The notes under the pieces were generated by a model. The model worked only from the letters and a program-made list of their open reading frames with translations, did no database searches and was not told where the DNA came from. Shown here piece after piece: positions 38,092 through 48,100 of a stretch of DNA of 64,000 bases. How positions within the stretch are numbered: position 1 is the stretch's first letter; each line of letters starts with the position of its first letter. The stretch is from Streptomyces sp. HUAS CB01 (GTDB taxonomy: Bacteria > Actinomycetota > Actinomycetes > Streptomycetales > Streptomycetaceae): contig NZ_CP129137.1 of the NCBI RefSeq assembly GCF_030406905.1, forward strand, positions 1,482,001 through 1,546,000, in the 5' to 3' direction. Made by a program: the position numbers and the translations under genes.

Positions 38092-38589
38092 ATGACCGAA
38101 GCGACCGCCGTCCAGACCTACCTGCGATTCGTCGAGCACCGGCTGACGGCCGACGACTGCGCCCCGCGCTGGGAGCAGTGGCACGGCGCCTCCGTGCTCG
38201 TCGGCCGGCGAGCCGACTTCCGGCTGAAGTGGGCGGCCACCAAGCTGCATCTCTTCACGGCGGTCGCCGCCGTGCCGGAGATCACGGTGCCGGCCGTCGA
38301 GTCCTTCACCTGGCAGGTCCTGGACTACGCCCGCGCCAACAAGGGCGGCCTGCCGGTCGGCCTGCAGACCGGAATCGCCGCCTTCCCCGTGCTCGTGAGC
38401 GAGCGGGTCGACCCCGCGGCCATGGCCTGGGCACAGGAACAGCAGCGCATGCGCTTCGCATGCTTCGCACGCCCGGTCGTGGTGGACATGTCCAAGGGGC
38501 ATGTGGGCTTCTACCGGGACACTCCGACGCTGGGCCGCGTCTACGCCTCCCACCTGCTCGACAAGGGCACGCGCTACTTCCAGAAGTAG
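38092..38589 (+). CDS. Conserved-looking hypothetical protein
   Basis: 165-residue soluble alpha/beta-looking protein, with VLVGRRADFRLKWAATKLHLFTAVA and GFYRDTPTLGRVYASHLLDKGTRYFQK segments. No catalytic motif is recognised. No RBS is visible, so it may be leaderless. Unknown function. Confidence 0.7.
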   Translation: MTEATAVQTYLRFVEHRLTADDCAPRWEQWHGASVLVGRRADFRLKWAATKLHLFTAVAAVPEITVPAVESFTWQVLDYARANKGGLPVGLQTGIAAFPVLVSERVDPAAMAWAQEQQRMRFACFARPVVVDMSKGHVGFYRDTPTLGRVYASHLLDKGTRYFQK

Positions 38590-38936
38590 CGGCGCGGGGC
38601 GCCATCGGCGCGACGTGCCGTCATGGTCGGGCGCGTGTCCGGCGGGCCGGTCGGCCGCCCCGGGGACGACGGGGGCGAACCGCTCAGCTGCGGCGAGAGG
38701 TTCTCCGGGCGGCCGCCGGCACGGAGGCGGTCTGGCGTCCGGACCGTGGATGTGACACGCTCGGCGCAACCAGCCTGGTCTGGTGGGAGACCCCGCGCTG
38801 CCGAGCGGTCACACACGGTGACCGATGGACGGTACGGGTGGTCTTGCTCGGCTTTGGGCGGCACGACGCCGCACGCTTGACGGACCTCTTCCCGTACGGA
38901 AGCGACCGTGATGGGCTCCGATCCCGAACGGTGAGC
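38590..38936. other. 347-bp gap
   Basis: An 85-codon plus frame (38623-38880) crosses it but has no RBS, no family pattern and odd composition; I see nothing else. The promoter of the STAS gene is expected here. Confidence 0.45.
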
Positions 38937-39266
38937 ATGATCATGCGCACTTTCCACGTGAGCGTCGACGAGCGTCCGGGCCGCACCGTGGTGACCCTGG
39001 CCGGCGAACTGGACGTGGACACCTGCCCCCGCGTCACCCGCGTCACCGACACCGTGCCCCTCCCCGGCAGAACACTCAGCCTGGATCTGTCGGGCGTCTC
39101 CTTCATGGACTCCAGCAGCCTCAACATGCTGCTGGTCCTGCTTCGGCGCGCCGAGGCGGAGAAGGGAGCCCTGGAGCTGTGCGGCGTGCAGGACCAGGCC
39201 CGGCGCCTTCTGGAACTCACCGGCGCCGGCGGGCTGTTCAACATTCGTCCGGCGCTGGCCGCGTGA
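38937..39266 (+). CDS. STAS-domain anti-sigma factor antagonist
   Basis: 109-residue single STAS domain (SpoIIAA/RsbV type). LAGELDVDTCPRV and the phosphorylatable serine cluster in LSGVSFMDSSSLNML are typical. It binds and frees a sigma factor from an anti-sigma kinase. No anti-sigma or sigma gene is beside it. The ATG at 38937 was chosen; GTG 38931 and ATG 38943 are alternatives. Confidence 0.9.
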   Translation: MIMRTFHVSVDERPGRTVVTLAGELDVDTCPRVTRVTDTVPLPGRTLSLDLSGVSFMDSSSLNMLLVLLRRAEAEKGALELCGVQDQARRLLELTGAGGLFNIRPALAA

Positions 39267-39331
39267 GCCCCGGCCGCGCGTCCCGCCACCGGAGGCGCGG
39301 GCGGTGGCGTCAGCGCCCGGGCGGCCGGGGC
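39267..39331. terminator. Nested stems between convergent genes
   Basis: GCCCCGGCCG and CGGCCGGGGC form a 10-bp outer stem; CGCCACC/GGTGGCG form a second stem inside. It lies between the STAS gene and the convergent STAND gene and may stop both. Confidence 0.5.
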
Positions 39332-39350
39332 CGTCAGTGGGACGGCGTCG

Positions 39351-41369
39351 TCAACGGAGACGGTTGACCAGAGCGAACGCGTCCTCGGTCTTGGGGTGGC
39401 TCCTGCCCAGCCGGGTGTGCAGGATCTGCGCACCCCGGCGGGCGAGGTCCGGCGCGGTCGGGTCGTTCACGTGGTGCAGGACCCGGGCCTGGAACAGCAG
39501 GACGTACCCGATGTACAGGTGGTCCGGGGCGTAACTGGCCTCGCGGATCCGCAGCGCCCGCGAGATCAGCGGCACGGCCGTGGCGTAGTCGCCGAGGTCG
39601 ACGTGGACGTTCGCCAGCGCCACCAGGTCGAAGCTCACGTACGGGTCGTGGGGCCCGTACGCCGCCTCGTCGATCCGCAGCGCCCGCTCGGCCAGCGGCT
39701 GCGCCGCCCTGTGTTCGTCGAGAAGGCACAGTATCCGCGCCAGCGTGGCCAGGTCCGTGGCGATGGCGGGGCTGTCCGCCGGCAGACAGGAATCGTGCAG
39801 GCGCAGTGCGCGTTCCGCCAGCGGGCGTGCCCTCTCCGGCGCGCCGAGGTCCCGGTGGATCTGCGCCAGGGTGATCAGGTCGAAGCCGACCTCAGCGTCC
39901 CGGCCGCCGAGCGACTCGTCGATCGCGAGGGCACGTTCGCACAGGCGCAGCGCGACCGGGCAGTCACCGATCTGGATGAGGAACTCCGACGCCATCCTGA
40001 GCAGCACCGCGGTCTCCGCGGCGCACTCGGCCGGTGGGTCGTCCTTGGTCAGCGCGATGACGTGCGGGAGCAGCTCCTGCCAGCGCGGCCTCGCATCCGG
40101 GTCGTTGTGGAGATCCTGCGGCACGGCCGCGAGCAGCGCACGACACAGCCGGACCCGAGCGTCCGTGTGCGCCGCGTCCGGCATCGCGGCCCGGACGGCG
40201 GCCTGAACCAGCCGGTGCAGCACCAGGGACGCGTTCCCCCGCCTCGCGAGACCCAGACCTGCCAGGGCGCCGACCGTCGTGTCCCATGCCAGCGGGTCGG
40301 CTGCGGGCACGTCCAGGATGTCGGGGCTGCCCGTGAACAAGTCCAGCGGGATCGGCTCCGGCGCCAGCAGGGCGCACAGCTCCAGCAGCCGTACCGCCTG
40401 GGGCTGCTCCGCCTCCAGCCTCCGCACACTGAGCTGCCACAGGGTCGACACCACCACCGCCGGCCGGTCGGTCGGCTCGCCCTGCCCGATCATGTCCTCC
40501 AGCCGTGACGTCAGCAGGGACAGGTACTCCTCGGGCGCCGTGTGGTTGTAGCCCATGTACCCGGCCGCCTGCTCCAACGCCAGTGGCAGATCCCCCAGTT
40601 GCTCGGCGATCCGGTCCGCCACCTCAGCGGTCGTGCCGGGCACCCGCCGGACCAGCAGCTCCCGCGACTCCCGCCTGGTGAACACATCCAGGTCGATGAC
40701 GTCGGCCCTGCTCGACCAGCCGCTCACCCTGGTCGTGACGATGACATGGCCGTTGCCCGCCAGGTCGCCCGACGGCAGCGCGTGCGTCAGCGTGCCGGGT
40801 CTCTCCCCGTTGTCGAAGACGACCAACCAGGGCCTGCGGTCCCGCAACGTGCCGTACACCCGTGGAATGGCCTGGTCCGAGTTCACCTCCGCCAGCCCCA
40901 GCTCGCCGGCCAGCGACACGAACTGCGCCGCCACCAGATCGGGGTGCTCGGCGTCCACGAACGCGACGAACCGGTACTTCGACAGGTAGCGGTACGCGTA
41001 CTCGACCGCGAGCTGGGTCTTGCCGACGCCGCCCAGCCCGTGCACGGCCAGCGTCGCGACGTCGTCCATGGAGGTGAGCCGCTGCCGCAACTCCCGCAGG
41101 GCGGCGTCACGGCCGGTGAAGTTGATGTTGCGCGGCGGCAGTCGGTACGCCACGGGCCCGAGCGGGACCCGCGCACGGTCGCGGCGCGGCGCCTGCCACA
41201 ACCCGATCAGCGCCATGGGTACCAGGACGAGGAGCACCACCCACGGGTGGACGCGCACGAAGTCGAGCGGCCCCGGCCAGCGGCTCTGACCGGACGCCGC
41301 GTTGAAGGCAAGACTGCCGACGAACAGCACGAGCAAACCGGCCACCGCACTGGCCAGCGTTCGCCACAT
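39351..41369 (-). CDS. Membrane-anchored STAND (NB-ARC) ATPase with TPR repeats
   Basis: 672-residue protein. Two N-terminal membrane segments (about 4-24 and 42-58) are followed by FTGRDAALREL, NB-ARC P-loop GLGGVGKT (111-118), Walker B WLVVFDNGE, GDLPLALEQAAGY, and about six kinesin-light-chain-like TPR repeats at the C-terminus. It resembles the NB-ARC/TPR half of FxsT in this window but lacks the ParA-like and TIR domains. The ATG at 41369 with GAGGGAG upstream is chosen. Probably a signalling switch or scaffold; partners unknown. Confidence 0.88.
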   Translation of the reverse strand: MWRTLASAVAGLLVLFVGSLAFNAASGQSRWPGPLDFVRVHPWVVLLVLVPMALIGLWQAPRRDRARVPLGPVAYRLPPRNINFTGRDAALRELRQRLTSMDDVATLAVHGLGGVGKTQLAVEYAYRYLSKYRFVAFVDAEHPDLVAAQFVSLAGELGLAEVNSDQAIPRVYGTLRDRRPWLVVFDNGERPGTLTHALPSGDLAGNGHVIVTTRVSGWSSRADVIDLDVFTRRESRELLVRRVPGTTAEVADRIAEQLGDLPLALEQAAGYMGYNHTAPEEYLSLLTSRLEDMIGQGEPTDRPAVVVSTLWQLSVRRLEAEQPQAVRLLELCALLAPEPIPLDLFTGSPDILDVPAADPLAWDTTVGALAGLGLARRGNASLVLHRLVQAAVRAAMPDAAHTDARVRLCRALLAAVPQDLHNDPDARPRWQELLPHVIALTKDDPPAECAAETAVLLRMASEFLIQIGDCPVALRLCERALAIDESLGGRDAEVGFDLITLAQIHRDLGAPERARPLAERALRLHDSCLPADSPAIATDLATLARILCLLDEHRAAQPLAERALRIDEAAYGPHDPYVSFDLVALANVHVDLGDYATAVPLISRALRIREASYAPDHLYIGYVLLFQARVLHHVNDPTAPDLARRGAQILHTRLGRSHPKTEDAFALVNRLR

Positions 41370-41564
41370 GGCTCCCTCTTCGGTACGGCGCCGGACGATC
41401 GACAGCCGACGTGACCTTATCCCAGAAGCCGCACGGCCCGAGGGGATTCGGCCGACGTCGGCATCTGACCATGTGGTCACGCGTGTGCGCTCCGCAGCGT
41501 TCCTGAGCCCCTTCTTACCCCACCCTTAAAGCGACCATAAGGATCGCCATCACCCCGCCCCAGC

Positions 41565-41590
41565 AGCCCGTTTGGGCGTTTCGACGGGCT
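41565..41590. promoter_or_regulatory. Inverted repeat upstream of LPMO gene
   Basis: AGCCCGT and ACGGGCT are perfect 7-base arms with 12 bases between, overlapping a TAGCTT. Possible operator. Confidence 0.35.
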
Positions 41591-41717
41591 AGCTTGCTGA
41601 TCGCCGGGCGGGGTCCGGGCGTCGGTGCCGCTGTGGAATCGGGGGGCTGCACCGCGGTGCGGGCCCCCGCCCGGGATCCCCCCTCCCCCTACGCCGCTCT
41701 CGAAGGAGATCCTCACC

Positions 41718-42716
41718 ATGACCGCTCGCCGCAGGGCCGCCACCGTCGCCGCGCTCGGGATCGCGCCGCTCGCGCTCACCACGCTCGCCGCCTCGCCGGC
41801 CGTCGCGCACGGGTCGATGACGGATCCGGTGAGCCGGGTGTCCGCGTGTTACGCCGAGGGACCCGAGAGCCCCGACTCCGCGGCGTGCAAGGCGGCGGTC
41901 GCGGCCAGCGGGGCGCAGGCGTTCTACGACTGGAACGAGGTCAACATCGCCAACGCCGCGGGCAACCACAAGTCGCTGATCCCGGACGGCAAGCTGTGCA
42001 GCGCGAACCGGGACAAGTACAAGGGCCTGGACCTGCCGCGCGCCGACTGGCCCGCCTCGAAGCTCGCGGCCGGCAACCACACGTTCCACTACAAGGCCAC
42101 CGCCCCGCACCGGGGTTCGTTCGAGCTGTACATCACGAAGGACGGTTACGACCCGTCGAAGCCGCTCGCGTGGTCGGACCTGGAGGCGCAGCCGTTCGCC
42201 AAGGTCACGGACCCGAAGCTGGTGAACGGGGAGTACGTCTTCGACGGCACCGTGCCCGCGAGGTCGGGGCGGCACCTGGTCTACTCGATCTGGCAGCGGT
42301 CGGACTCGCCCGAGGCCTTCTACACCTGCTCGGACGTGGTGTTCGGCCAGGACAGCGGCGGTTCCGCGGGGGGTGGCGCCCCGGCGCCGACCGCGTCCGC
42401 GCCCTCGGACGAGCAGATCGAGGAGGGTCAGGACGAGTCCACCGTCGACCACGGCGGTCACGGCGGCGACGACCACTCCGAGGCGCCGGCCGCGAACGAG
42501 CCCGCCGACGCCACCCCGAAGGCGGCGACGGAGTCGGGCACGGACGGCGGGACCGGCGCCGAGGCCAACGCCCCCGGGGCCAACGGCGCCGGGGAGAACC
42601 TCGCCGAGACCGGTGGCGACGGCGGCACCCCGTATCTCGCGGCCGGCGGTGCCGCGGTGCTCGCGCTGGGCGCGGCCGTGGTGTTCGCGACCACGCGCCG
42701 CAGGGCCGGCCGCTGA
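41718..42716 (+). CDS. AA10 lytic polysaccharide monooxygenase with sortase-type C-terminus
   Basis: 332-residue copper enzyme. The signal peptide ends AVA-HG, making His31 the N-terminal residue of the mature chain; the second histidine-brace ligand is likely His131 in TAPH. The AA10 domain covers about 31-235, a low-complexity acidic linker follows, and the end is LAETG (295-299), a hydrophobic segment and TRRRAGR, a class E-like sortase signal. It would oxidatively cut chitin or cellulose while fixed to the wall. GGAG precedes the ATG. Confidence 0.93.
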   Translation: MTARRRAATVAALGIAPLALTTLAASPAVAHGSMTDPVSRVSACYAEGPESPDSAACKAAVAASGAQAFYDWNEVNIANAAGNHKSLIPDGKLCSANRDKYKGLDLPRADWPASKLAAGNHTFHYKATAPHRGSFELYITKDGYDPSKPLAWSDLEAQPFAKVTDPKLVNGEYVFDGTVPARSGRHLVYSIWQRSDSPEAFYTCSDVVFGQDSGGSAGGGAPAPTASAPSDEQIEEGQDESTVDHGGHGGDDHSEAPAANEPADATPKAATESGTDGGTGAEANAPGANGAGENLAETGGDGGTPYLAAGGAAVLALGAAVVFATTRRRAGR

Positions 42717-42734
42717 GCCGAGGGCGCAGGGAAG

Positions 42735-42776
42735 GGCGAAGGTGCCGCCGCGGTGTGTCGCGGCGGCACCTTCGCC
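42735..42776 (+). terminator. Strong intrinsic terminator after LPMO gene
   Basis: GGCGAAGGTGCCGCCGCG pairs perfectly with its complement over 18 bp around a GTGTGT loop and is followed by GTTT. It starts 19 bases after the LPMO stop codon. Confidence 0.9.
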
Positions 42777-42893
42777 GTTTCCGAGCGGACGGCGCGGGCG
42801 CCGCGGCGGGATCGCCACCGCGGCTCCGCACAGGACGGCCCGTGAGCGTGCCGGCCGTCAGCAGGTCCGGCAGGTCGGGTGCCTGCCGTCAGG

Positions 42894-43751
42894 TCAGTCG
42901 AAGACCGACGCGCAGGTCGTCGGCTTGGCCTTCGCCGGATCGAGGGCGTTGACCACCTCGTGGTACGCGATCCGGTCGAACAGCCCTATGGCCACGTGCT
43001 CGGAGAGGTCGATGGCGCACAGGTCCTGCAGGGTCACGTTCTTCACGTTCGGCCCGTCGAGGAACGCCGACCGCCAGGGGGTGACGACCTCGTCGTACTT
43101 GGTGGCGATGACGGTGTACCGGACGCCGGGGACGGTGTCGCCGCCCTCGTTCAGTTTGGTGAGGAACGCGGAGCCGGCCATCTGGTCGGCCAGCCCGGGG
43201 GTCGCGGAGTTGAGCAGGTCCGCCGCGCCCGGGAAGTACTTGAGCAGGCCGGTGAGCCCGTGGAGCGTCGTCCCGTGGTTGTCGGGTGCGAGGCCGATGA
43301 GGGCGTTCACCTTGTCGGCGCCCCCGAGGAACTTGAGGTAGTGACGCGGCATCATGCCGCCCTGCGAGTGACCGACGAGATCCACCTCGCCGGCTCCGGT
43401 GGCGGTGAGGACCCGGTCGACGTACGTGTCGAGTTGCTCGGCCGACTTCGCGATGGGGCCGAGGCCGTGGAAGAAGGGGACGCCCGGGAGCTGGCCGTAG
43501 TCGAGCGAGAACACGCAGTAGCCGCGCTTCACGAGGTACGGCGCGAGGGAGAGCCAGTTGTCGACGGAGTTCCCGAAGGTTCCGTGGACGAGGACCACCG
43601 GGCGGGGGTGGGCGGTGGAGGGCTTGCAGGACCAGTTGTTCCAGCCGCTCGACGGAGCGGCTGCGTGGGCGGTGGCGGCCGGCGCGAGGCCGATCGCCAC
43701 CGCCAGCAGGGCGGCGGTCAGTGGTCTGAGGGCACGCTTCCAGGACAGCAT
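42894..43751 (-). CDS. Secreted lipase/esterase, alpha/beta hydrolase
   Basis: 285-residue secreted lipase. Signal peptide ends about AHA-AAP; oxyanion region VHGTFGN (55-61), nucleophile elbow GHSQGG with Ser129, and a late catalytic His in SEHVAIG. Several cysteines probably form disulfides. It resembles the small Streptomyces triacylglycerol lipases. The ATG at 43751 follows AAGGAGAT. Transcribed alone. Confidence 0.93.
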   Translation of the reverse strand: MLSWKRALRPLTAALLAVAIGLAPAATAHAAAPSSGWNNWSCKPSTAHPRPVVLVHGTFGNSVDNWLSLAPYLVKRGYCVFSLDYGQLPGVPFFHGLGPIAKSAEQLDTYVDRVLTATGAGEVDLVGHSQGGMMPRHYLKFLGGADKVNALIGLAPDNHGTTLHGLTGLLKYFPGAADLLNSATPGLADQMAGSAFLTKLNEGGDTVPGVRYTVIATKYDEVVTPWRSAFLDGPNVKNVTLQDLCAIDLSEHVAIGLFDRIAYHEVVNALDPAKAKPTTCASVFD

Positions 43752-43959
43752 CGTGCGATCTCCTTGCGGCTCAAGGGAATGCGAGGCTGATGTGGGGATG
43801 TGGGGATTCGCCCTGCGGCCCGGACCACAAGAAGGGAGGTGTGCTCATGTCAAACGTACGCACGGGTAACCAGGACTGGAAAGTTACGCGTCGGTAAAAA
43901 CTGAAACACCGTCAAGATCCGTGATGGTGTGGTTACTCACAGAAACGCGGAGGTGCGGC

Positions 43960-45105
43960 TTATGCGGCGAGGGAGCCCGGAATGACCGCGCGGGGGCCGA
44001 ACTTGGCCCGCGCCCGGTCGGCAACCGCCTCCAACCGGCGTGCTTTGTCATCGGCGGGGTCGAAGGTGAGCTGGTGCGCGGCCCGTTCGGCGGGGATCAG
44101 CCCTTCGGCGCGCAGCGCGAGGGCACGCACCCGGGCGCGCTGCAGACCGAGCGCGTCCAGGAGCCGGTACGCGGCACCGGTGAGCGACGCGGAGTGCGCG
44201 GTCGGCTCGGCCAGGGCGCGGGTCCTGGTGGTCGTGGTGCGGTCGGCGTAGCGCACGGTGAGCGTCAGGGAACGGCACACCTGCCCCTCCCCGCGCATCC
44301 TCGCCCCCAGTTCCCCGGCGAGCGAGAGCAGCGCGCGGCGGTGGCGGTCACGGTCCAGCTCGTCCCGGGGGAAGGTGCGTTCGGCCGCGACGGAGCGGGC
44401 CGCCGCGTTGGGGACGACCCGGGTCCGGTCGACGCCGTGGGCCTTCTCGTACACCTCCCGCCCCGTGCGTACGCCGAGGATCCGCTGGAGCACGGCGAGG
44501 GGGGCGGCGGCGACCCGGTCGACGGTGTCGAGCCCGTAGCCGCAGAGGGTGCGGGCCGTGGCGGGGCCGACGCCGTGCAGCGCGGCGACCGGGCGGCCGG
44601 CGAGGAACTCCGCAGCGTCGCCCACGACCAGGGTCGTACCGGGGCCGGCCTCCCGCGCCGCCATCCTGGCGAGCAGCGGGTTGGGCCCTGCGCCGATCAC
44701 GCAGTCGACGCCGTACAGGGCGAGGGCCCGCACCCGGATCACCGCGGCGAGTCCGGCGGCGTCCCGGCCGAAGTACCTCAACGCGCCCCGGACATCGGCC
44801 AGCGCGCCGTCCTGACCGACCGCCTCCACCACCGGGGTGAACGCACCGAGCAGCCCGAGCAGCCCCGCGTAGGCGGCACCGTCCGGCGCCTCTCCGCCGG
44901 CGCCGCGGAAACGCACGTACAGGACGGTCGGCGCGTCCGGCTCCCCCGCCGGCACGGACGGCACAGAGGGCACGGGCGCGGAGGACGCGGACGCGCATGC
45001 GGACGCAGGCACGGAGGACGCGGGCACGACGGGCACGGGCGCATCCGTCCCGCCCCCCGCGCCGTCGCCGCGCGGGGGAAGCGTGTTCCCCTGCCCGTTC
45101 GTCAT
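43960..45105 (-). CDS. imuB: ImuB-like Y-family polymerase homologue
   Basis: 381-residue DinB/ImuB-type protein. The thumb and little-finger regions are recognisable (GVGPATARTLCGYGLDTVDRVAAAP, then RSVAAERTFPRDEL). However, the first metal-binding motif reads VLYVRFRG and the second LADVRGALRYF, so the usual catalytic Asp/Glu residues are missing, as in ImuB. QLTF near the C-terminus could bind the beta clamp. It starts as ATGA overlap with dnaE2, giving an operon for mutagenic translesion synthesis. The N-terminal Ala/Pro/Val run is low complexity. Confidence 0.85.
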   Translation of the reverse strand: MTNGQGNTLPPRGDGAGGGTDAPVPVVPASSVPASACASASSAPVPSVPSVPAGEPDAPTVLYVRFRGAGGEAPDGAAYAGLLGLLGAFTPVVEAVGQDGALADVRGALRYFGRDAAGLAAVIRVRALALYGVDCVIGAGPNPLLARMAAREAGPGTTLVVGDAAEFLAGRPVAALHGVGPATARTLCGYGLDTVDRVAAAPLAVLQRILGVRTGREVYEKAHGVDRTRVVPNAAARSVAAERTFPRDELDRDRHRRALLSLAGELGARMRGEGQVCRSLTLTVRYADRTTTTRTRALAEPTAHSASLTGAAYRLLDALGLQRARVRALALRAEGLIPAERAAHQLTFDPADDKARRLEAVADRARAKFGPRAVIPGSLAA

Positions 45106-48100
45106 CCCGCGCTCCCGGGGCTCTGGTGCCACAACTTCCGTGCCGGTGCCGCCCCTTCACCCGCGGGGCGGAGATCGGCCCAGGCGTTCATCTCGTACCC
45201 GGTGGACATCCGGATGCGGCGGCCACCGTCGGCCGGGGCGCCGGACGCACCCTCACTCCCGGCGCCGTCCCCGCCGCCCCCACCCGCGGTCCCCGCGGCG
45301 AGCCGCTCGGCCACCGCGTCCAGGCCGCCCGTGCGCCGGAGTTCGATCAGGTCCGCGAGGTTCCACGCCGCGGAACCGACCACACTGAGGCTGCGCGGCC
45401 CCCGGCGCTGGACGACGCCGCGCACCAGCAGCAGCCAGGAGTGGAAGACGGTGTGGGCGCACGCCTCGTGGCTGTCGTCGAAGAAGGCCAGGTCGACCAG
45501 GCCCGTGCCGTCGTCCAGGGTGGTGAAGATGACTCGTCGCCCGGAGCGGATCGGCGGCGTCTGGGTGGCCGCCTTGGCGCCTGCGACCAGCACCGTCGCG
45601 CCGTGGTCCGCATCGCGCAGCCGCTTCGCGGGGATCGCGCCGAGTTCGTCGAGGAAACGGTGGTGGTCGGCCATCAGATGGCGGGACGCGTCCATACCGA
45701 GGACGCCCAGTTCGGCGCTGAGCCGCTCGGCCTCGTTGAGGTCGGGCAGCCCGACGGACGCGGTCCTGCGGCCGCCGTCGAGCGGGAGCTGCCCGCCGCG
45801 TCCGCCGTGGGAGACCGAACTCCGCTGGGCGCGGTGCAGTTCGGCGATGTGCAGCAGCAGATCGCGCCGGTTGGCACCGAACTCGTCCAGCGCGCCGACC
45901 TGTGCGAGCCGTTCCGCGACCGGCCGTCCGGGGCGGGCCCGCTCCCAGAAGTCCAGCAGCGAGGAGTACGGCTGCGCGGCCTCGATCCGTTCCGCTTCCA
46001 CCTCGCCGATGCCGTGGACGTCGGAGAACGCCAGCCGCAGACCCCAGGTCCCGGACCCCCCGTCATCGGACACCAGTTCGATGCGATGGGTGACCGCGGA
46101 CCGGTTCACATCGAGCGGGAGCACCGGCACCCCCCGCCTCCGCGCGTCCGCCAGCAGCAGCCGCTTCGGGTACATCCCGGGGTCGTGCGTGAGCAGCCCC
46201 GCGTAGAAGGCCGCCGGATGGTGCGCCTTGAGCCAGGCCGACTGGTACGTCGGCACGGCGAAGGCGACGGCGTGCGCCTTGCAGAAGCCGTACGAGCCGA
46301 ACGCCTCGATGATCTCCCAGGTCCGTGCGACCACCTCGGCCGTGTACCCCTTCCGCTCCGCCTGCGCGGCGAACCACGTCCTGATGCGCTCCTGCGACTC
46401 GGGGTCGGAGAGTCCGCGCCGCACCCGGTCGGCCTCGTCCCGGCCGCAGCCGGTCATGATGTCCACCATCTCGATGATCTGCTCGTGGAAGACGACGACG
46501 CCGTACGTCTCCGCCAGCGGCCCGGCCAGATCGGGGTGCGGGAAGCGGACCGGCGCCCGCCCGTGCCGCGCCTCGATGAACGGCCGCACCATGTCCGCCG
46601 CGACCGGCCCCGGCCGGAACAGCGAGATGTCCACGACCAGGTCGTGGAAGCTCGCGGGCTGCAGCCGGCCGACGAGATCGCGCTGGCCCGGCGACTCGAT
46701 CTGGAAGCAGCCCAGCGTCTCGGCGGAGCGGATGAGCCCGTACGTCGCCGGATCGCCCGGCGGCACCTGACCTGCGTCGTCCAGGTCGATCCGCCGGCCC
46801 GTCGTCCGCTCGATCTCCGTGACGGCGTGCGCCATGGCGGACTGCATCCGTACACCGAGCACATCGAGTTTGAGCAGCCCGAGGTCCTCGACGTCCTCCT
46901 TGTCGAACTGCGACATCGGGAAGGGGGAGGCTCCCCCGCCCGAAGGACCGCCGGGGATCTCGCCGCTGGTCGGCATCACGGGGGTGCGCCGCAGCAGTGA
47001 GGAGTCGGAGATGAGCACCCCGCACGGGTGCATGGCGACGCCTCGCGGCAGCGCGTCCAGGCTCTCGACCAGCTCCCACAGCCTGCGGTGACCGCCCTTC
47101 TCCTTCGCCACCTCGCGCAGTTCGGGCAGCTCCTCCATGGCCGCGCGGGCATCGCGGGCGCGGATGTGCGGGAACGCCTTCGCCAGCCGGTCGATCTCGG
47201 CCGGGTCCATGCTCAGCGCGGCACCCACGTCCCGGATCGCGTGCCGCACCCGGTAGGTCTCGGGCATGGCGACGGCCGCGACCCGCTCCTCGCCGAAGCG
47301 GTCGAGGATCGCGCGGTACACCTCCAGCCTGCGGGCGGACTCGACGTCGATGTCGATGTCGGGCAGCGCGAACCGGCGCTTGGACAGGAAGCGTTCCATC
47401 AGCAGGTGCTGCTCGACCGGGTCGGCGTGCGCGATGCCGAGGAGATGGTTCACGAGGGATCCGGCGCCGGAGCCGCGGGCCGCGACCCGGATACCCATCT
47501 CCCGCACGTCGTCCACGACCTGAGCAACCGTCAGAAAATAGGTGGCGTTGCCGTGGAAGGCGATGACGTCCAGCTCGGAGTGCATCCGCTCCCAGTACGC
47601 GCGGGACTGCGCCGGCGGCAGCCGGTCGTAGCCGCGCAGCACCATCCCCGCCGCGGCCCGGGAGGCGAGGACGCGCTGGGCGCTGCGTCCGGCGGCGCCC
47701 ACGAGGTGCGGCTCCGGGTAGTAGGCGTAGCCCATCCCCAGGTCGCGCTCGGGGTCGACGCGGCATTCGGCGGCGGTCTCCTCGGTGACGGCGAGCAGCC
47801 GGTGCGCGGCGTCGCGGCGCCCGCCGGCGGCCTCGGCGATCCGCTCGGCCGCGCGGGCCATGTCGTCCGCGCCCTTGAGCCAGCGCTCGCCGCTGTCGAG
47901 CCCCCGGGCGGGGTCGACGGGGACGAGCCTGCGGGCCGCGTCGAGGACGTCGGCGACGGGGCCCTGGCCGGGATCGGCGTAGCGCACGGCGTTGCTGAGG
48001 ACGGCCCTGACGCCCTGCTCGGCGGCGAAGCCCGCGGTGCGGGCGGCGAGGCGGAGCGAGCCGGGGCCCGTGCCCTCGGTCCCGTGGTGCACGACCTCGA

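Noticed and set aside
38623..38880. 85-codon frame before the STAS gene
   Set aside because: No RBS, no motif, and composition typical of non-coding GC-rich DNA.
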